DNA of 64,000 bases from DASSJT01 sp963715025 (GTDB taxonomy: Bacteria > Actinomycetota > Actinomycetes > Actinomycetales > Dermatophilaceae). Numbering within the stretch: position 1 is the first letter of the stretch; each line of letters starts with the position of its first letter. The stretch is taken from the NCBI GenBank assembly GCA_963715025.1, contig CAVQQQ010000003.1:1-64000 (forward strand), given 5' to 3'. Below, piece after piece: positions 8,689 through 17,153 of this stretch. The notes under the pieces were generated by a model, which ran no database searches, had not been told where the DNA came from, and saw only the letters and a list, made by a program, of their open reading frames with translations. A program made the position numbers and the translations under genes.

Positions 8689-9276
8689 TCAAGGGACATC
8701 GTCGGCAGCTGATGAGGCCACAGCAGGTGCGTCGTCCAGCAGGCGTCGTACGGCGGCCCGTGAGACGAGTAGCGCGACTACGGGCAACGTCACGGGTACG
8801 AACCCACCTAGGCTCACAGCGTCACCAAAGACGAGGTCGACCAGCTCCAGCACCACCAGCTTGCTGCCGGCGGCGACCATCCACAAAGCCAGGGCGGCGG
8901 CGGCCTTGCCGCGCTTGGTCGTCGCGGCACGAAGCCGATCGTTGACCTTGGCCTTCAGGAGGATCACTACTTCCAGTGCAACCTTGAACAGGACCGCGGT
9001 CAGCAGCGTGGGGGTGAATCCCCCGCTGATTACCGCTGGGATGTACTCGATGGCCAGGTTGAGGACGACCACGTAGACGAAGACGTCGATGACGTCGGCC
9101 GGGCGGGCGCGCAGCCACCGGCGCGCAGGACCTCGTGGTGCACGAAATTCTGCCGTGGATGCCCGCCCAGGCGGTGCTGCCGCAGGTCGATCCTGACGCA
9201 CGCCGGGCGCGACCGCAGCGATTGGTTGGTCCTGCCGCCCGCCGCCCCGCTCGGCCTGCCTCGTGGGTCGTCCCAC
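8689..9276 (-). CDS. predicted three-helix membrane protein
   Basis: The C-terminal 135 residues look genuine: DVIDVFVYVVVLNLAIEYIP, a second hydrophobic stretch after FTPTLLTAVLFKVALEVVIL, a basic loop (KAKVNDRLRAATTKRGK) and a third hydrophobic pair near LWMVAAGSKLVVLELVDLVF. The N-terminal 60 residues are Pro/Arg-rich and poorly supported, but there is no closer in-frame start, so GTG 9276 is kept with low certainty. The family resembles unnamed actinobacterial membrane proteins. Function unknown. Confidence 0.5.
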   Translation of the reverse strand: MGRPTRQAERGGGRQDQPIAAVAPGVRQDRPAAAPPGRASTAEFRAPRGPARRWLRARPADVIDVFVYVVVLNLAIEYIPAVISGGFTPTLLTAVLFKVALEVVILLKAKVNDRLRAATTKRGKAAAALALWMVAAGSKLVVLELVDLVFGDAVSLGGFVPVTLPVVALLVSRAAVRRLLDDAPAVASSAADDVP

Positions 9277-9428
9277 AGGTGCAGCCGCGCACGCTGCTAT
9301 GACTCGCCTTGGCGACGGGAACGAGCACGGTGACCAGCTGACCCGTTTGTGCGCGCGGACGCCCCCGGCGCCGGTCCCCGACCTTCGGACCTCTGGCCCT
9401 AGCCCGGCCCGTCCCGAAGGGTCACGCT

Positions 9429-9938
9429 GTGGTCATGTCCAGTGATCGTGAGCGAGCAGCGGTGGCGCGTCGTCGGCGTGCACGGCTTCAGCCGCGGTGG
9501 TTCATTGTGGCCTTCTGGCATGGCCATCGCGCGCTGTTGCGCGCGACCGGCGGCCGGTTCGGTCTGTGGCGGCCGAAACCGGGCGGGTGGGGGACGCTGC
9601 GGCTCACCACGACGGGCCGACGCAGTGGGATGCCACGACAGGTCGTCGTCGGCTACGTCGAGGACGGTCGCAACCTGGTCACGATGGCGATGAACGGATG
9701 GGGTCCGGCCGAACCCGCGTGGTGGCTGAACCTGCAGGATCATCCGGACGCCCTCGCCCAGACCCGCGACGGAGCACGACAGGTCCGTGCGCGCCGCGCA
9801 CGGGGTGAAGAGCGCGATCGGCTGTGGTCCCGCTGGGCCGAGATCGACAAGAACCTCGACGACTACGCCGCCCGGCGGCCAACCGAGACCGCCGTTGTCG
9901 TCCTCGAGCCGCGCGACGCCGCCGAGCCCGGCGCTTGA
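9429..9938 (+). CDS. deazaflavin (F420)-dependent nitroreductase-like protein
   Basis: A 169-residue DDN-type split beta-barrel protein. Diagnostic features are LRLTTTGRRSGMPRQVVVGYVEDGRNLVTMA and WWLNLQDHPDA, as in the deazaflavin-dependent nitroreductases. Members bind coenzyme F420 and reduce quinones or nitro compounds near the membrane; the N-terminal basic segment (RERAAVARRRRARLQPRW) fits membrane association. The start may be GTG 9429 or ATG 9435. F420 use is inferred from family. Confidence 0.8.
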   Translation: MVMSSDRERAAVARRRRARLQPRWFIVAFWHGHRALLRATGGRFGLWRPKPGGWGTLRLTTTGRRSGMPRQVVVGYVEDGRNLVTMAMNGWGPAEPAWWLNLQDHPDALAQTRDGARQVRARRARGEERDRLWSRWAEIDKNLDDYAARRPTETAVVVLEPRDAAEPGA

Positions 9939-10218
9939 CCCTGCCGCCCGAGCGCATCACAGAGGATGGACGCGGGCTGCGAACCTCGAGGATGTTCCCA
10001 GCCACGCTTATCAGCGGATGCTTGCTATGCGGCGAGCAGGTTACGACGAATGATGCACGCCCCGGCCGCGCGACGTGGCGGCATGATCCGGCGGCATCCG
10101 GATAGTAGGTTCGACGCGCGCTTCTCTGCGAATCTTGGCATCTTGTGGTCATCACGGGCCCGGAGTTTGATGTGCGTTGCGAGAATTCGCAGATGGGGTG
10201 GCGGAATGAAGGCAGGCG

Positions 10219-10894
10219 ATGATGCGACCTGATCTTCAAGTCAAGCTGGCCGACGGCACGGATGTCGGGTACGCGGAGGCCGGCGATCGTGATGGGTACC
10301 CGGTGTTGCATCTGCATGGGAGCCCGAGTTCTCGCTTGGAGGTGAGCTTCCCGGCCTTTCTGCAGGCGGCTGAAGATCTTGGTATTCGCACTGTTGCCCC
10401 GGACCGCCCGGGCATGGGTCTGTCGACGTTCCGCCGTTTCTCCATCCTGGATTACGCGCGGCTGGTGGGGAGTTTCGCCGATGCCTTGGGGCTTGAGCGG
10501 TTCGCTGTCACCGGGTTGTCGGGCGGCGGCAAGTACGCCTGCGCATGCGCGTGGGGGTTGCCTGAGCGAGTCACTCGGGTCGCGCTCGTGTCTTCGACCT
10601 GTTCGTTTGATTTGCCGGAGACGGAACTGGACCGAAGCCTTCCGACAGGGAAGTCGTGGCCCCGCTCACGATCTGACGCTCGAGGCCCGGCCATGGGGTG
10701 TGCCGCTCGACAAGATCCAAGTGGCAATCGAGATTTGGCGCGGCGACGACGACCGTGCCGTTTCCCCGCACCAGAGCCGAATCCTCGCCGACGCTCTCCC
10801 GCTTGCCAGAACTCACTTCGTGCCCGGGGAGGGTCACTTGTTGCTCGCCGGCAACTACGCCAAAGACATCCTGCAGTCCGTCATCAACGGCTGA
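10219..10894 (+). pseudogene. alpha/beta hydrolase with deleted lid and frameshift
   Basis: The N-terminal half is a clear alpha/beta hydrolase: HLHGSPSSRLE as oxyanion region, APDRPGMGLST, and the nucleophile elbow GLSGGGKYA. After LPETELDRSLPTG (about 10650) the frame shifts, and the protein resumes as PAHDLTLEARPWGVPLDKIQ with the acid GDDDRAV and the His of GEGHLLL, ending at 10894. Relatives of this subgroup are about 280 residues; only about 225 are present, so roughly 50-60 residues of the lid are missing at the junction. An indel plus deletion makes this a pseudogene. GAAGGCAGG precedes the ATG. Confidence 0.7.
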
Positions 10895-11121
10895 CACCGA
10901 TCACTACACGTCCGTACACTTCCAGCGGCGGTTAGTACCCGACCAGGGGCCCCATATCGGGACGACTGAGCGCCCCACCAGCGGCATTAGCGTGCGCTGA
11001 GACGCGGCGGGGGTGCCCGGGATCAGGGTCCATGGGACTTGACCGAAGCGATCGTGCACACCGGAGCAACCGCGACCTCCGACTCTGGACAGGGGGGCGT
11101 CTGGGGCCGACGCTGGACGCC

Positions 11122-12045
11122 ATGGCGGCTGTCGTCGAGGTGAGTGGCCTGCGCAAGGAGTACGGCCGGACCGTGGCGGTCGCCGACGTCTCCTTCGTGG
11201 TCGAGTCCGGCGAGATTTTCGGTCTGCTCGGACCCAACGGCTCGGGCAAGACCACTACCGTCGAGTGCCTTCAGGGCTTGCGACGGGCGGACGCCGGCCG
11301 GATCCGGGTGTTCGGGCTTGACCCGGCCACGGATGCGATGAAGCTGCGCCGGCTGGTGGGCAGCCAGCTCCAGGACTCCGCCCTCCCGGATCGGCTGCGG
11401 GTCGGGGAGGCGCTCGAGCTGTTCGCGGCGATCAGCCCCGGCGGACCGCCCTGGCGTCGGCTGCTCGAGGAGTGGGGGCTCGCCGACCGGCGCCACACTG
11501 CGTTCGCCAACCTGTCTGGGGGCCAGCGGCAGCGGCTTTTCGTTGCTCTTGCACTGGTGTCCGACCCACGACTTATCGTGCTCGACGAGATGACCACCGG
11601 TCTGGACCCCGCGGCCCGCCGGGTGGCGTGGGATCTGGTGTCGGCGGTGCGCGACCGGGGCACCACCGTTGTCCTGGTCACCCATTTCATGGACGAGGCT
11701 CAGCGGCTGTGCGACCGCCTGGCGGTGTTGTCGAGGGGTCGCCTCCTGGCCACGGGCACGGCCGCGGAGCTCATCGCTGCTCACCAGCCCGAGACGGTCG
11801 TACGCTTCACCGCACCGGCTGATGCGGACCTGTCCTTCCTGTATGCCGTGACCGGTGCTCGCGACGTCGGGCGCGCAGGCGACGCCGAGGTGCTCGTCCG
11901 AGGCGGGGGTCCGCTGCTGGCCCGGGTCGCGCACGCGCTCGTGGAGCGAGGAATGGAGCCGGAGGACCTCACGGCGCAGGTGCCGAGCCTCGAAGACGCC
12001 TACCTGGCGCTGACCGGCGGGCCCGATCCGGGTGGTGTCTCGTGA
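11122..12045 (+). CDS. ABC transporter ATP-binding protein (DrrA/ABC-2 type)
   Basis: A 307-residue ATPase subunit with Walker A GPNGSGKT at residues 37-44, signature LSGGQRQRL, Walker B RLIVLDEMTTGLD and the H-loop His in VLVTHFMDEA. The C-terminal hundred residues form the extra domain of drug and antibiotic exporters. It powers export by the permease encoded next, whose GTG start overlaps this stop by four bases (GTGA at 12042-12045). ATG 11122 was chosen because the family homology begins at AAVVEVSGLRKEY; the open frame upstream is Arg/Ser filler. The substrate is unknown. Confidence 0.92.
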   Translation: MAAVVEVSGLRKEYGRTVAVADVSFVVESGEIFGLLGPNGSGKTTTVECLQGLRRADAGRIRVFGLDPATDAMKLRRLVGSQLQDSALPDRLRVGEALELFAAISPGGPPWRRLLEEWGLADRRHTAFANLSGGQRQRLFVALALVSDPRLIVLDEMTTGLDPAARRVAWDLVSAVRDRGTTVVLVTHFMDEAQRLCDRLAVLSRGRLLATGTAAELIAAHQPETVVRFTAPADADLSFLYAVTGARDVGRAGDAEVLVRGGGPLLARVAHALVERGMEPEDLTAQVPSLEDAYLALTGGPDPGGVS

Positions 12046-12791
12046 AGGCCCTGCGTGCCATGACCTGGGTCGAGCTGAAGCTGTTCGTCCGTGAGCCGCT
12101 CACGGTCGTGTTCGTCCTGGTGCTTCCGCTTGTCGTGCTCTACGTCCTCAACGGCGTCTTCGGGAGCCAGCCGGACCCGACAGTGTGGGAGGGGTTGTCG
12201 CCCATCGACTTCTACACCTCCGCCTACGTGGCGCTCGTCGCGGCCACCGCCGGTGTCCTGTCGCTCCCGGTACATCTGGCGGGCTACCGGGAGCAAGGAG
12301 TCCTGCGCCGCTTCCGCGCTTCGGCAGTCAGGCCCACGGCGCTGGTCGGCGCGCACATGGCGGTGACGGTGATGATCGCGACTGCCGGCGCGCTCCTGCT
12401 AACGATCCTGTCCGTCGTCGCCTACGACGCGGCGCTGCCTGAGGACTGGGTCGGGGTGGTCGCGGCCTACCTGCTGACCGCGGTGTCGTTTGCCGGTCTC
12501 GGGGCGCTTCTCGGGTTCCTGCTCCCCACGGCGAGGGCCGCCCAAGGGCTCGGCGTGCTGCTTTTCTTCGTATTCATGATGCTCGGCGGCGCTGGCCCGC
12601 CGAAAGAGGTCCTGCCCACGGCACTTTCGCGTATCGCCGACGGCATCCCGGTCACCCACGCCGCGGCGCTGGTCCGTAGTCCCTGGATGGGCAAGGGTTG
12701 GGACGGGCAGGCGTTGCTGTTCGTGCTGGCGATGCTCGCGATCAGCCTGGGCCTCACCGCCTGGCGGCTCCGGAGCGAGGCCGAGGGCTGA
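12042..12791 (+). CDS. ABC-2 type transporter permease
   Basis: A 249-residue integral membrane protein of the ABC-2 permease family with about six helices. It has the amphipathic N-terminus MTWVELKLFVREPLTV and the short conserved loop REQGVLRRFRASAVRPTAL. It pairs with the preceding ATPase (four-base overlap) to form an exporter in the cytoplasmic membrane, probably a homodimeric pore of DrrB type. Length is normal. The substrate cannot be told. Confidence 0.88.
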   Translation: MKALRAMTWVELKLFVREPLTVVFVLVLPLVVLYVLNGVFGSQPDPTVWEGLSPIDFYTSAYVALVAATAGVLSLPVHLAGYREQGVLRRFRASAVRPTALVGAHMAVTVMIATAGALLLTILSVVAYDAALPEDWVGVVAAYLLTAVSFAGLGALLGFLLPTARAAQGLGVLLFFVFMMLGGAGPPKEVLPTALSRIADGIPVTHAAALVRSPWMGKGWDGQALLFVLAMLAISLGLTAWRLRSEAEG

Positions 12792-13176
12792 GAGCCCTCA
12801 ACGCCTGACGTGTCCTCCGTCGTCCCAGCTTCCCGATGCGCACATCTTGCACCTACTCGCGCACCTCGCTGTGACGACCCACGCAGCCCGCACATCGGCT
12901 ACTTGTGCGCGAGCGGACAGCGGCAAGAGCGGACCTCAGCGTCCGTGCCGCGTTGCTGTCGAGCCGCCAAGATCCCCACTTGCTCCAACGTCAGCGAAGT
13001 CGGCATTCGGGGCCTCGTCGTGGGACATCCAACCGGCGAAGAACAGCACACTCACCATGGGACTTGCGCCCCTGTCGAATCGTGGAGCCACAGAGAAGGC
13101 TTGAACTGGAGGCGGGATAGAGCCCGTTTCCAGCATCGGGTGCCGGAGACCCGGACAGCCACTGTAGGAGGCCATC
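12792..13176. other. gap without a recognised gene
   Basis: In 385 bases I find no convincing coding frame. TAGGAGG at 13165-13171 is the ribosome site of the next gene. Nothing else stands out. Confidence 0.45.
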
Positions 13177-13662
13177 ATGTCCGCCACGACCCACTACCAG
13201 GACTACTGGATCAACCCACGGATCAAGATCGCCGCACTGTGGACATCCATGCTGTTCATCTTTGCGTACGTGGACTTGTTCGGCTTGTTCCGAGCCGACG
13301 TCCGTGCCGACATCGAAGCCGGCGAGATGTTCGGGTTCACCATCGGACAAGGCTTCTTGCTCGGCGTGACCATCTACATCCTGGTTCCCAGCCTGGTGCT
13401 GTTCCTGAGCCTCGTCCTGCCCGTGAGGGTCACGCGGATGGCCAACATCGGCGCGGCGGTCCTCTACGCCGTCACGGTCGCGGGGGGCGCCATCGGCGAG
13501 TGGAACTACTACATCCTCGCCAGCCTCATCGAAGCCGCTTTGCTGGCCGGTGTCGTCTACTACGCGTGGACCTGGCCGAAGGCCACTGACGCTGTTACCG
13601 CCCCGGCAGAGCAGGCCCTGGCCGGCACACGAGTGCACTCTTCACCGCAGGTGCGCGAGTAG
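13177..13662 (+). CDS. DUF6326-type four-helix membrane protein
   Basis: A 161-residue protein with four hydrophobic helices. Its pattern INPRIKIAALWTSMLFIFAY followed by DLFGLFRAD, then PSLVLFLSLVLPVRVTRMAN and a terminal helix ending YYAWTWPK matches the DUF6326 membrane family as I know it. Function is unknown. A strong AGGAGG site lies 5 bases before the ATG. A stem-loop 13 bases after the stop closes the unit, so it is probably monocistronic. Confidence 0.75.
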   Translation: MSATTHYQDYWINPRIKIAALWTSMLFIFAYVDLFGLFRADVRADIEAGEMFGFTIGQGFLLGVTIYILVPSLVLFLSLVLPVRVTRMANIGAAVLYAVTVAGGAIGEWNYYILASLIEAALLAGVVYYAWTWPKATDAVTAPAEQALAGTRVHSSPQVRE

Positions 13663-14202
13663 CCCCGGACGCCCGGTTCTGAGCCTCAGAAAAGCCCGAG
13701 GCTCAGAACGAAGAGACGACGCCAATGTCGACGGAAGCAGGAGCCTCGCACTCCCAGGTACCTCGGCGGCGGAAAGACGCACCTCTCGGACTTCGCCGGA
13801 CGAGCGGATCGCGGCAGGTCCAGCATTTGGGTGTGATGCCCGAGTTATCCGAGTGGCCAAGAGAAGCCCGTCTCCGCCCCCCACCCGTTAGCCGCGGACG
13901 GTCAGCCTCGCGCGCACGAGGTACCCCCAACGTCGGCACTCTCGCGCGCCCACCCTCGCGACGGAATCGGCGCCACTGCTGGCGCCGCAGGGCACAGATG
14001 AGGCGTTTCGCCTCCACGCCAGCCAGTGTCACTCAGTGAGTGCTCCATGCCCTCCTGACCCGCGTGCACCAACGGGCTGGACGGTCAGGGCGGTCCCGAA
14101 GGGCGGTTTCTGAGGCGCACCCTCACTCGTGCCGTGGTCTCGGCGAACAAGCTCGGCCGTGTTGGCGCACAGATCGAAGGCCGCGAGCCCTACATTGCAG
14201 GC
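13663..14202. other. gap of 540 bases, terminator hairpin only
   Basis: Apart from the hairpin at 13676-13709, no coding frame or RNA gene is convincing here. The open frames on both strands are Arg/Pro/Ser-rich shadows. Confidence 0.45.
13676..13709 (+). terminator. stem-loop after the DUF6326 gene
   Basis: GTTCTGAGCCTC (13676-13687) and GAGGCTCAGAAC (13698-13709) form a perfect 12-bp stem with a 10-base loop. No T-tract follows, which is common for actinobacterial terminators. Confidence 0.55.
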
Positions 14203-14841
14203 ATGGCAGACATCATTCTGGGCCTCTTCGCGATCCTCGCCGGGGGCGTCATGCTCTTCGCTGGGCAGTTCGTGCTACGGCTCGTCCTCCCGATTTGGGG
14301 CTTCTTTGCCGGGTTTGCCTTCGGGGCCGGGCTCTTCGCCGGGTTCGCGGATGAGCGTGTCCTCGGCACCGTGCTCGGCTGGGTTACCGGGTTCGTCTTC
14401 GCCCTGATTTTCGCGGTGTTCGCCTACCTCTACTATGCGGTGGCCGTGATCCTCGCCATGGCGGCGTTCGGCTTCGCGATCGGTTCTGGCCTCGTCGTCG
14501 CCCTAGGGATCGACTGGAACTGGATTGCCGTTCTCGTGGGCGTGGCGATCGGCGCGGTGCTTGGTCTGGTGTCGGTCTTCGGGAACATGCCGATGATCGT
14601 GCTCGCGGTCGCTAGCTCAATCGCTGGTGCCGTCAGTGTGGTCGCCGGTCTGATGCTGCTCGTGGGCGCGCTGGACTCCGCCGACTTCACGCAGGGCACC
14701 TTCACCGACGCCATTCAAGCCAACTGGGGCTGGTACCTGACGCTGCTGGCCCTGGCCCTCGTCGGTATCGTCGCCCAGACCCGGCAAAGGGTAGCGATGC
14801 GCCGCACCATCCACGAGACCTGGTACGTCGAGAGTCGCTGA
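14203..14841 (+). CDS. DUF4203/TMEM198-like multi-span membrane protein
   Basis: A 212-residue membrane protein with seven hydrophobic segments from MADIILGLFAILAGGVMLFAGQ onward. Gly-rich helices such as FAGFAFGAGLFAGF and AMAAFGFAIGSGLVVALG resemble DUF4203/TMEM198-type proteins, whose role in bacteria is unknown. It ends in a short basic cytosolic tail (TRQRVAMRRTIHETWYVESR). ATG 14203 was preferred over GTG 14134 because hydrophobic homology begins there. No operon partner. Confidence 0.7.
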   Translation: MADIILGLFAILAGGVMLFAGQFVLRLVLPIWGFFAGFAFGAGLFAGFADERVLGTVLGWVTGFVFALIFAVFAYLYYAVAVILAMAAFGFAIGSGLVVALGIDWNWIAVLVGVAIGAVLGLVSVFGNMPMIVLAVASSIAGAVSVVAGLMLLVGALDSADFTQGTFTDAIQANWGWYLTLLALALVGIVAQTRQRVAMRRTIHETWYVESR

Positions 14842-15114
14842 CCTGCGACTCCGATCCTCACGCACCTCGAGACTCGCTGAGCAAGCCACTCTGAACGTCA
14901 CGACGACCGGATAGGCCATGCGACAGGCGGCGGACGCGAGCGTGACCCTCAACGGTATGCCGACGTGATCGCGGACGACGACGGGCGCGCGGTCGACGTG
15001 TTCACCAGGGCCGTGTGGGGGGCCTGAGATGGCGCGAGTTAGCAGATCGTTAGCAAAGAGTGCGGCCGCGGTGGACCTCGGTTCCGGCTGCGAGGCTCTG
15101 ACCTGCGCAAACGT
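14842..15114. other. gap upstream of tRNA-Arg with possible integrase tail
   Basis: On the + strand the frame ending with TGA at 15027-15029 reads IGHATGGGRERDPQRYADVI and then DDDGRAVDVF. It is faintly like the His...Tyr tail of a tyrosine recombinase, 90 bases from a tRNA. The match is weak and nothing upstream supports it. Confidence 0.2.
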
Positions 15115-15191
15115 TGGCGCCCCCGGCAGGACTCGAACCTGCGACCTAGAGATTAGAAGGCTCTTGCTCTATCCAGCTGAGCTACGGAGGC
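15115..15191 (-). tRNA. tRNA-Arg(TCT)
   Basis: A cloverleaf on the minus strand: acceptor GCCTCCG pairs with CGGGGGC (one G-U), discriminator G and an encoded CCA (15115-15117). Loop CTTCTAA gives anticodon TCT, reading AGA. The anticodon stem pairs AGAG/CTCT with a C-U mismatch at the position closing the loop (31-39), which is unusual. Confidence 0.9.
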
Positions 15192-15261
15192 ATGCCGCTG
15201 TGACGACTCCCCGGCGGCTGCTCCAAGTGTAGTGAGGCGGCGTACCTGCAATGATGCGGCC

Positions 15262-15933
15262 GTGAGCCTCGTGGAGATTCGCAGCGCGAGCATCGTCGAC
15301 AACCCGGGCCTCCGCGCGATCCTCGACCCGACCGAGCTCGAGCGGGCCGACCGCAAGCCCGACCCCCTCCCCTTCATCGGCGCCCACGCCTTCCTACGCA
15401 CCGTCGTCGGCGAGCGGCTAGGGGTCGAGCCGACCACCTTGCGCTTCGAGCGGCACTGCACCACCTGCGGCACCGATCAGCACGGCAAACCCTGCATCGC
15501 GGGTCACGAGGATCTGCACATCTCGCTTTCCTACACCGAGCGGCTCGCGGTGCTTGCGCTGTCGGAGGACGGCGAGGTCGGGGTGGACGTCGAGGACGTG
15601 ACCGAGGCCGACTTCGACGGCTTCGATGCGGTCACCCTGGCGCCGGAGGAGGTGGCGGCCATCGAGCGCTACGACGGCGACGAACTCCTCGCCGCCCGCG
15701 CTCTGCTGTGGGCGCGAAAGGAGGCCGTGCTCAAGGCAACCGGCGACGGTCTGGTGGTCGACCCCACTGAGGTCGTCGTGTCGGGTCCGGGCGACCCGCC
15801 AGCACTGCTGGGGTGGCGATCCCAGCGCGCCGCGCCGGACCCGATCGCGATGGCGGACGTGCCCCTCGCCCAGGCCGACCACCGCGCCGCGGTCGCCGTT
15901 ATGGCGAGCGGCGAAGTCAGGCTCCGCGCCTGA
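15262..15933 (+). CDS. 4'-phosphopantetheinyl transferase (Sfp type)
   Basis: A 223-residue Sfp-type transferase that moves phosphopantetheine from CoA to carrier-protein serines. Motifs in order: RFERHCTTCGTDQHGKP, HISLSYTERLAVLAL, the magnesium-binding GVDVEDV, and WARKEAVLKATGDGL. All key acidic and Lys residues appear intact. GTG 15262 was chosen because homology begins at SLVEIRSA; GTG 15232 is possible. Its 3' end overlaps the convergent amidohydrolase gene by 17 bases. No PKS/NRPS lies nearby, so it may serve carrier proteins elsewhere. Confidence 0.88.
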   Translation: MSLVEIRSASIVDNPGLRAILDPTELERADRKPDPLPFIGAHAFLRTVVGERLGVEPTTLRFERHCTTCGTDQHGKPCIAGHEDLHISLSYTERLAVLALSEDGEVGVDVEDVTEADFDGFDAVTLAPEEVAAIERYDGDELLAARALLWARKEAVLKATGDGLVVDPTEVVVSGPGDPPALLGWRSQRAAPDPIAMADVPLAQADHRAAVAVMASGEVRLRA

Positions 15934-17152
15934 GCCTCCGCAGCGCCAGCTCGGCCAGGAGCGCGGCTGCGTCGGGCACCACCGAGTCGTCGAACTCGGC
16001 ACGCGGCGAATGGTTGTCGGGCGCATGCTGGTAGTCGACCGCCGGGCACGCACTGAGGTTCACGTACGCACCGGGCACCTCGCGAAGCACGAAGGACATG
16101 TCCTCGGAGCCGGCCTCCGGGTCCCGCTGGTGCTGGTACCGGCCGGTGCCGAACAGGTCGATGATCGTCTCTCGTGCGAAGGCGTACTCGTCCGCGTCGT
16201 TGACCGTCAGCGGGTAGCCCTGCCGGAAGGTCACCTCCACCTCCAGCCCGTGCCCATCGGCGAGCCCGCGCACCAGTCGCTCCACCCGGCTCAGCGCCTG
16301 CTCGCGGGCCTCCGGCGAGAAGGTCCGGACGGTCGCCTCGAAGGTTGCATCATCCGGGATGATGTTGTCCTTCGTCCCGCCGACGAACTTGCCCACCGTC
16401 ACCACGACCGGGTCGAAGACGTCGAACGCCCGCGTCACCAGCGTCTGGAGCCCCAGGACCATCTCGCACGCGACCGGGATCGGGTCTCGCGCCCGGAACG
16501 GCTGCGACCCGTGCCCCCCTGTGCCCATCACCCGGACCACGATCTCGTCGGACGCCGCCATGAGCGGGCCTGGCCGGCCGAACCACGTGCCCAGCGGGTA
16601 GCCGGCGGAGAAGACATGCAAGGCGTATGCCGCGTCGACCCGCCTGCCGGCGACGTCCAGCAGGCCTTCGCGAAGCATCCGCTCGGCGCCGCCCGGCCCC
16701 TCCTCGCCCGGCTGGAACATGAAGACGACGTCCCCGGCGAGTTGGTCGCGCAGGGCGTGCAGTATCCGCGCGGCGCCCACGAGGCCTGCCACGTGCAGGT
16801 CATGACCACACGCGTGCATCACTCCCTCGTGCCTCGAGCGGAACGGCAGGTCCAGCTCCTCGGTCACCGGAAGCCCGTCCATGTCGCCGCGCAGGAGCAC
16901 GACCGGGCGCTCCGACCCGCGAGCCGCCGCCCGGCCGCGCAGCAGCGCGGTCACCGACGTCAGGGCCCACCCGCGTGACACCTCGAGGTCGAGGCCACTC
17001 AGCGCCTCGAGCACGAGTTGCTGGGTCACCGGCAACTCCAGACCCAGCTCGGGCACCTGGTGCAGACGTCGGCGCAGGGCCACGAGCTCTGGCCCAAGGC
17101 CCCGGGCGTGCTCCAGGGTGGTCGCTGGGCGTTCCTCCGCGCTGAGGGCCAC
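15917..17152 (-). CDS. M20 family amidohydrolase (N-acyl amino acid or IAA-conjugate type)
   Basis: A 411-residue M20D-type metallopeptidase homologue. Visible are RRRLHQVPELGLEL, the metal-ligand segment LRGDMDGLPVTE, MHACGHDLHVAGLVG, FMFQPGEEGPGG with the catalytic Glu, the dimerisation-domain motif GTGGHGSQPF, and a C-terminal GSEDMSFVL. It hydrolyses an N-acyl or amide bond, probably in the cytoplasm with two metals; the substrate is not assignable. ATG 17152 lies close behind the protease gene that follows it downstream on the other side (stop-to-start spacing of two bases to 17154), so the two minus-strand genes form an operon with the PrsW gene first. Confidence 0.88.
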   Translation of the reverse strand: MALSAEERPATTLEHARGLGPELVALRRRLHQVPELGLELPVTQQLVLEALSGLDLEVSRGWALTSVTALLRGRAAARGSERPVVLLRGDMDGLPVTEELDLPFRSRHEGVMHACGHDLHVAGLVGAARILHALRDQLAGDVVFMFQPGEEGPGGAERMLREGLLDVAGRRVDAAYALHVFSAGYPLGTWFGRPGPLMAASDEIVVRVMGTGGHGSQPFRARDPIPVACEMVLGLQTLVTRAFDVFDPVVVTVGKFVGGTKDNIIPDDATFEATVRTFSPEAREQALSRVERLVRGLADGHGLEVEVTFRQGYPLTVNDADEYAFARETIIDLFGTGRYQHQRDPEAGSEDMSFVLREVPGAYVNLSACPAVDYQHAPDNHSPRAEFDDSVVPDAAALLAELALRRLRRGA

Positions 17153-17153
17153 G

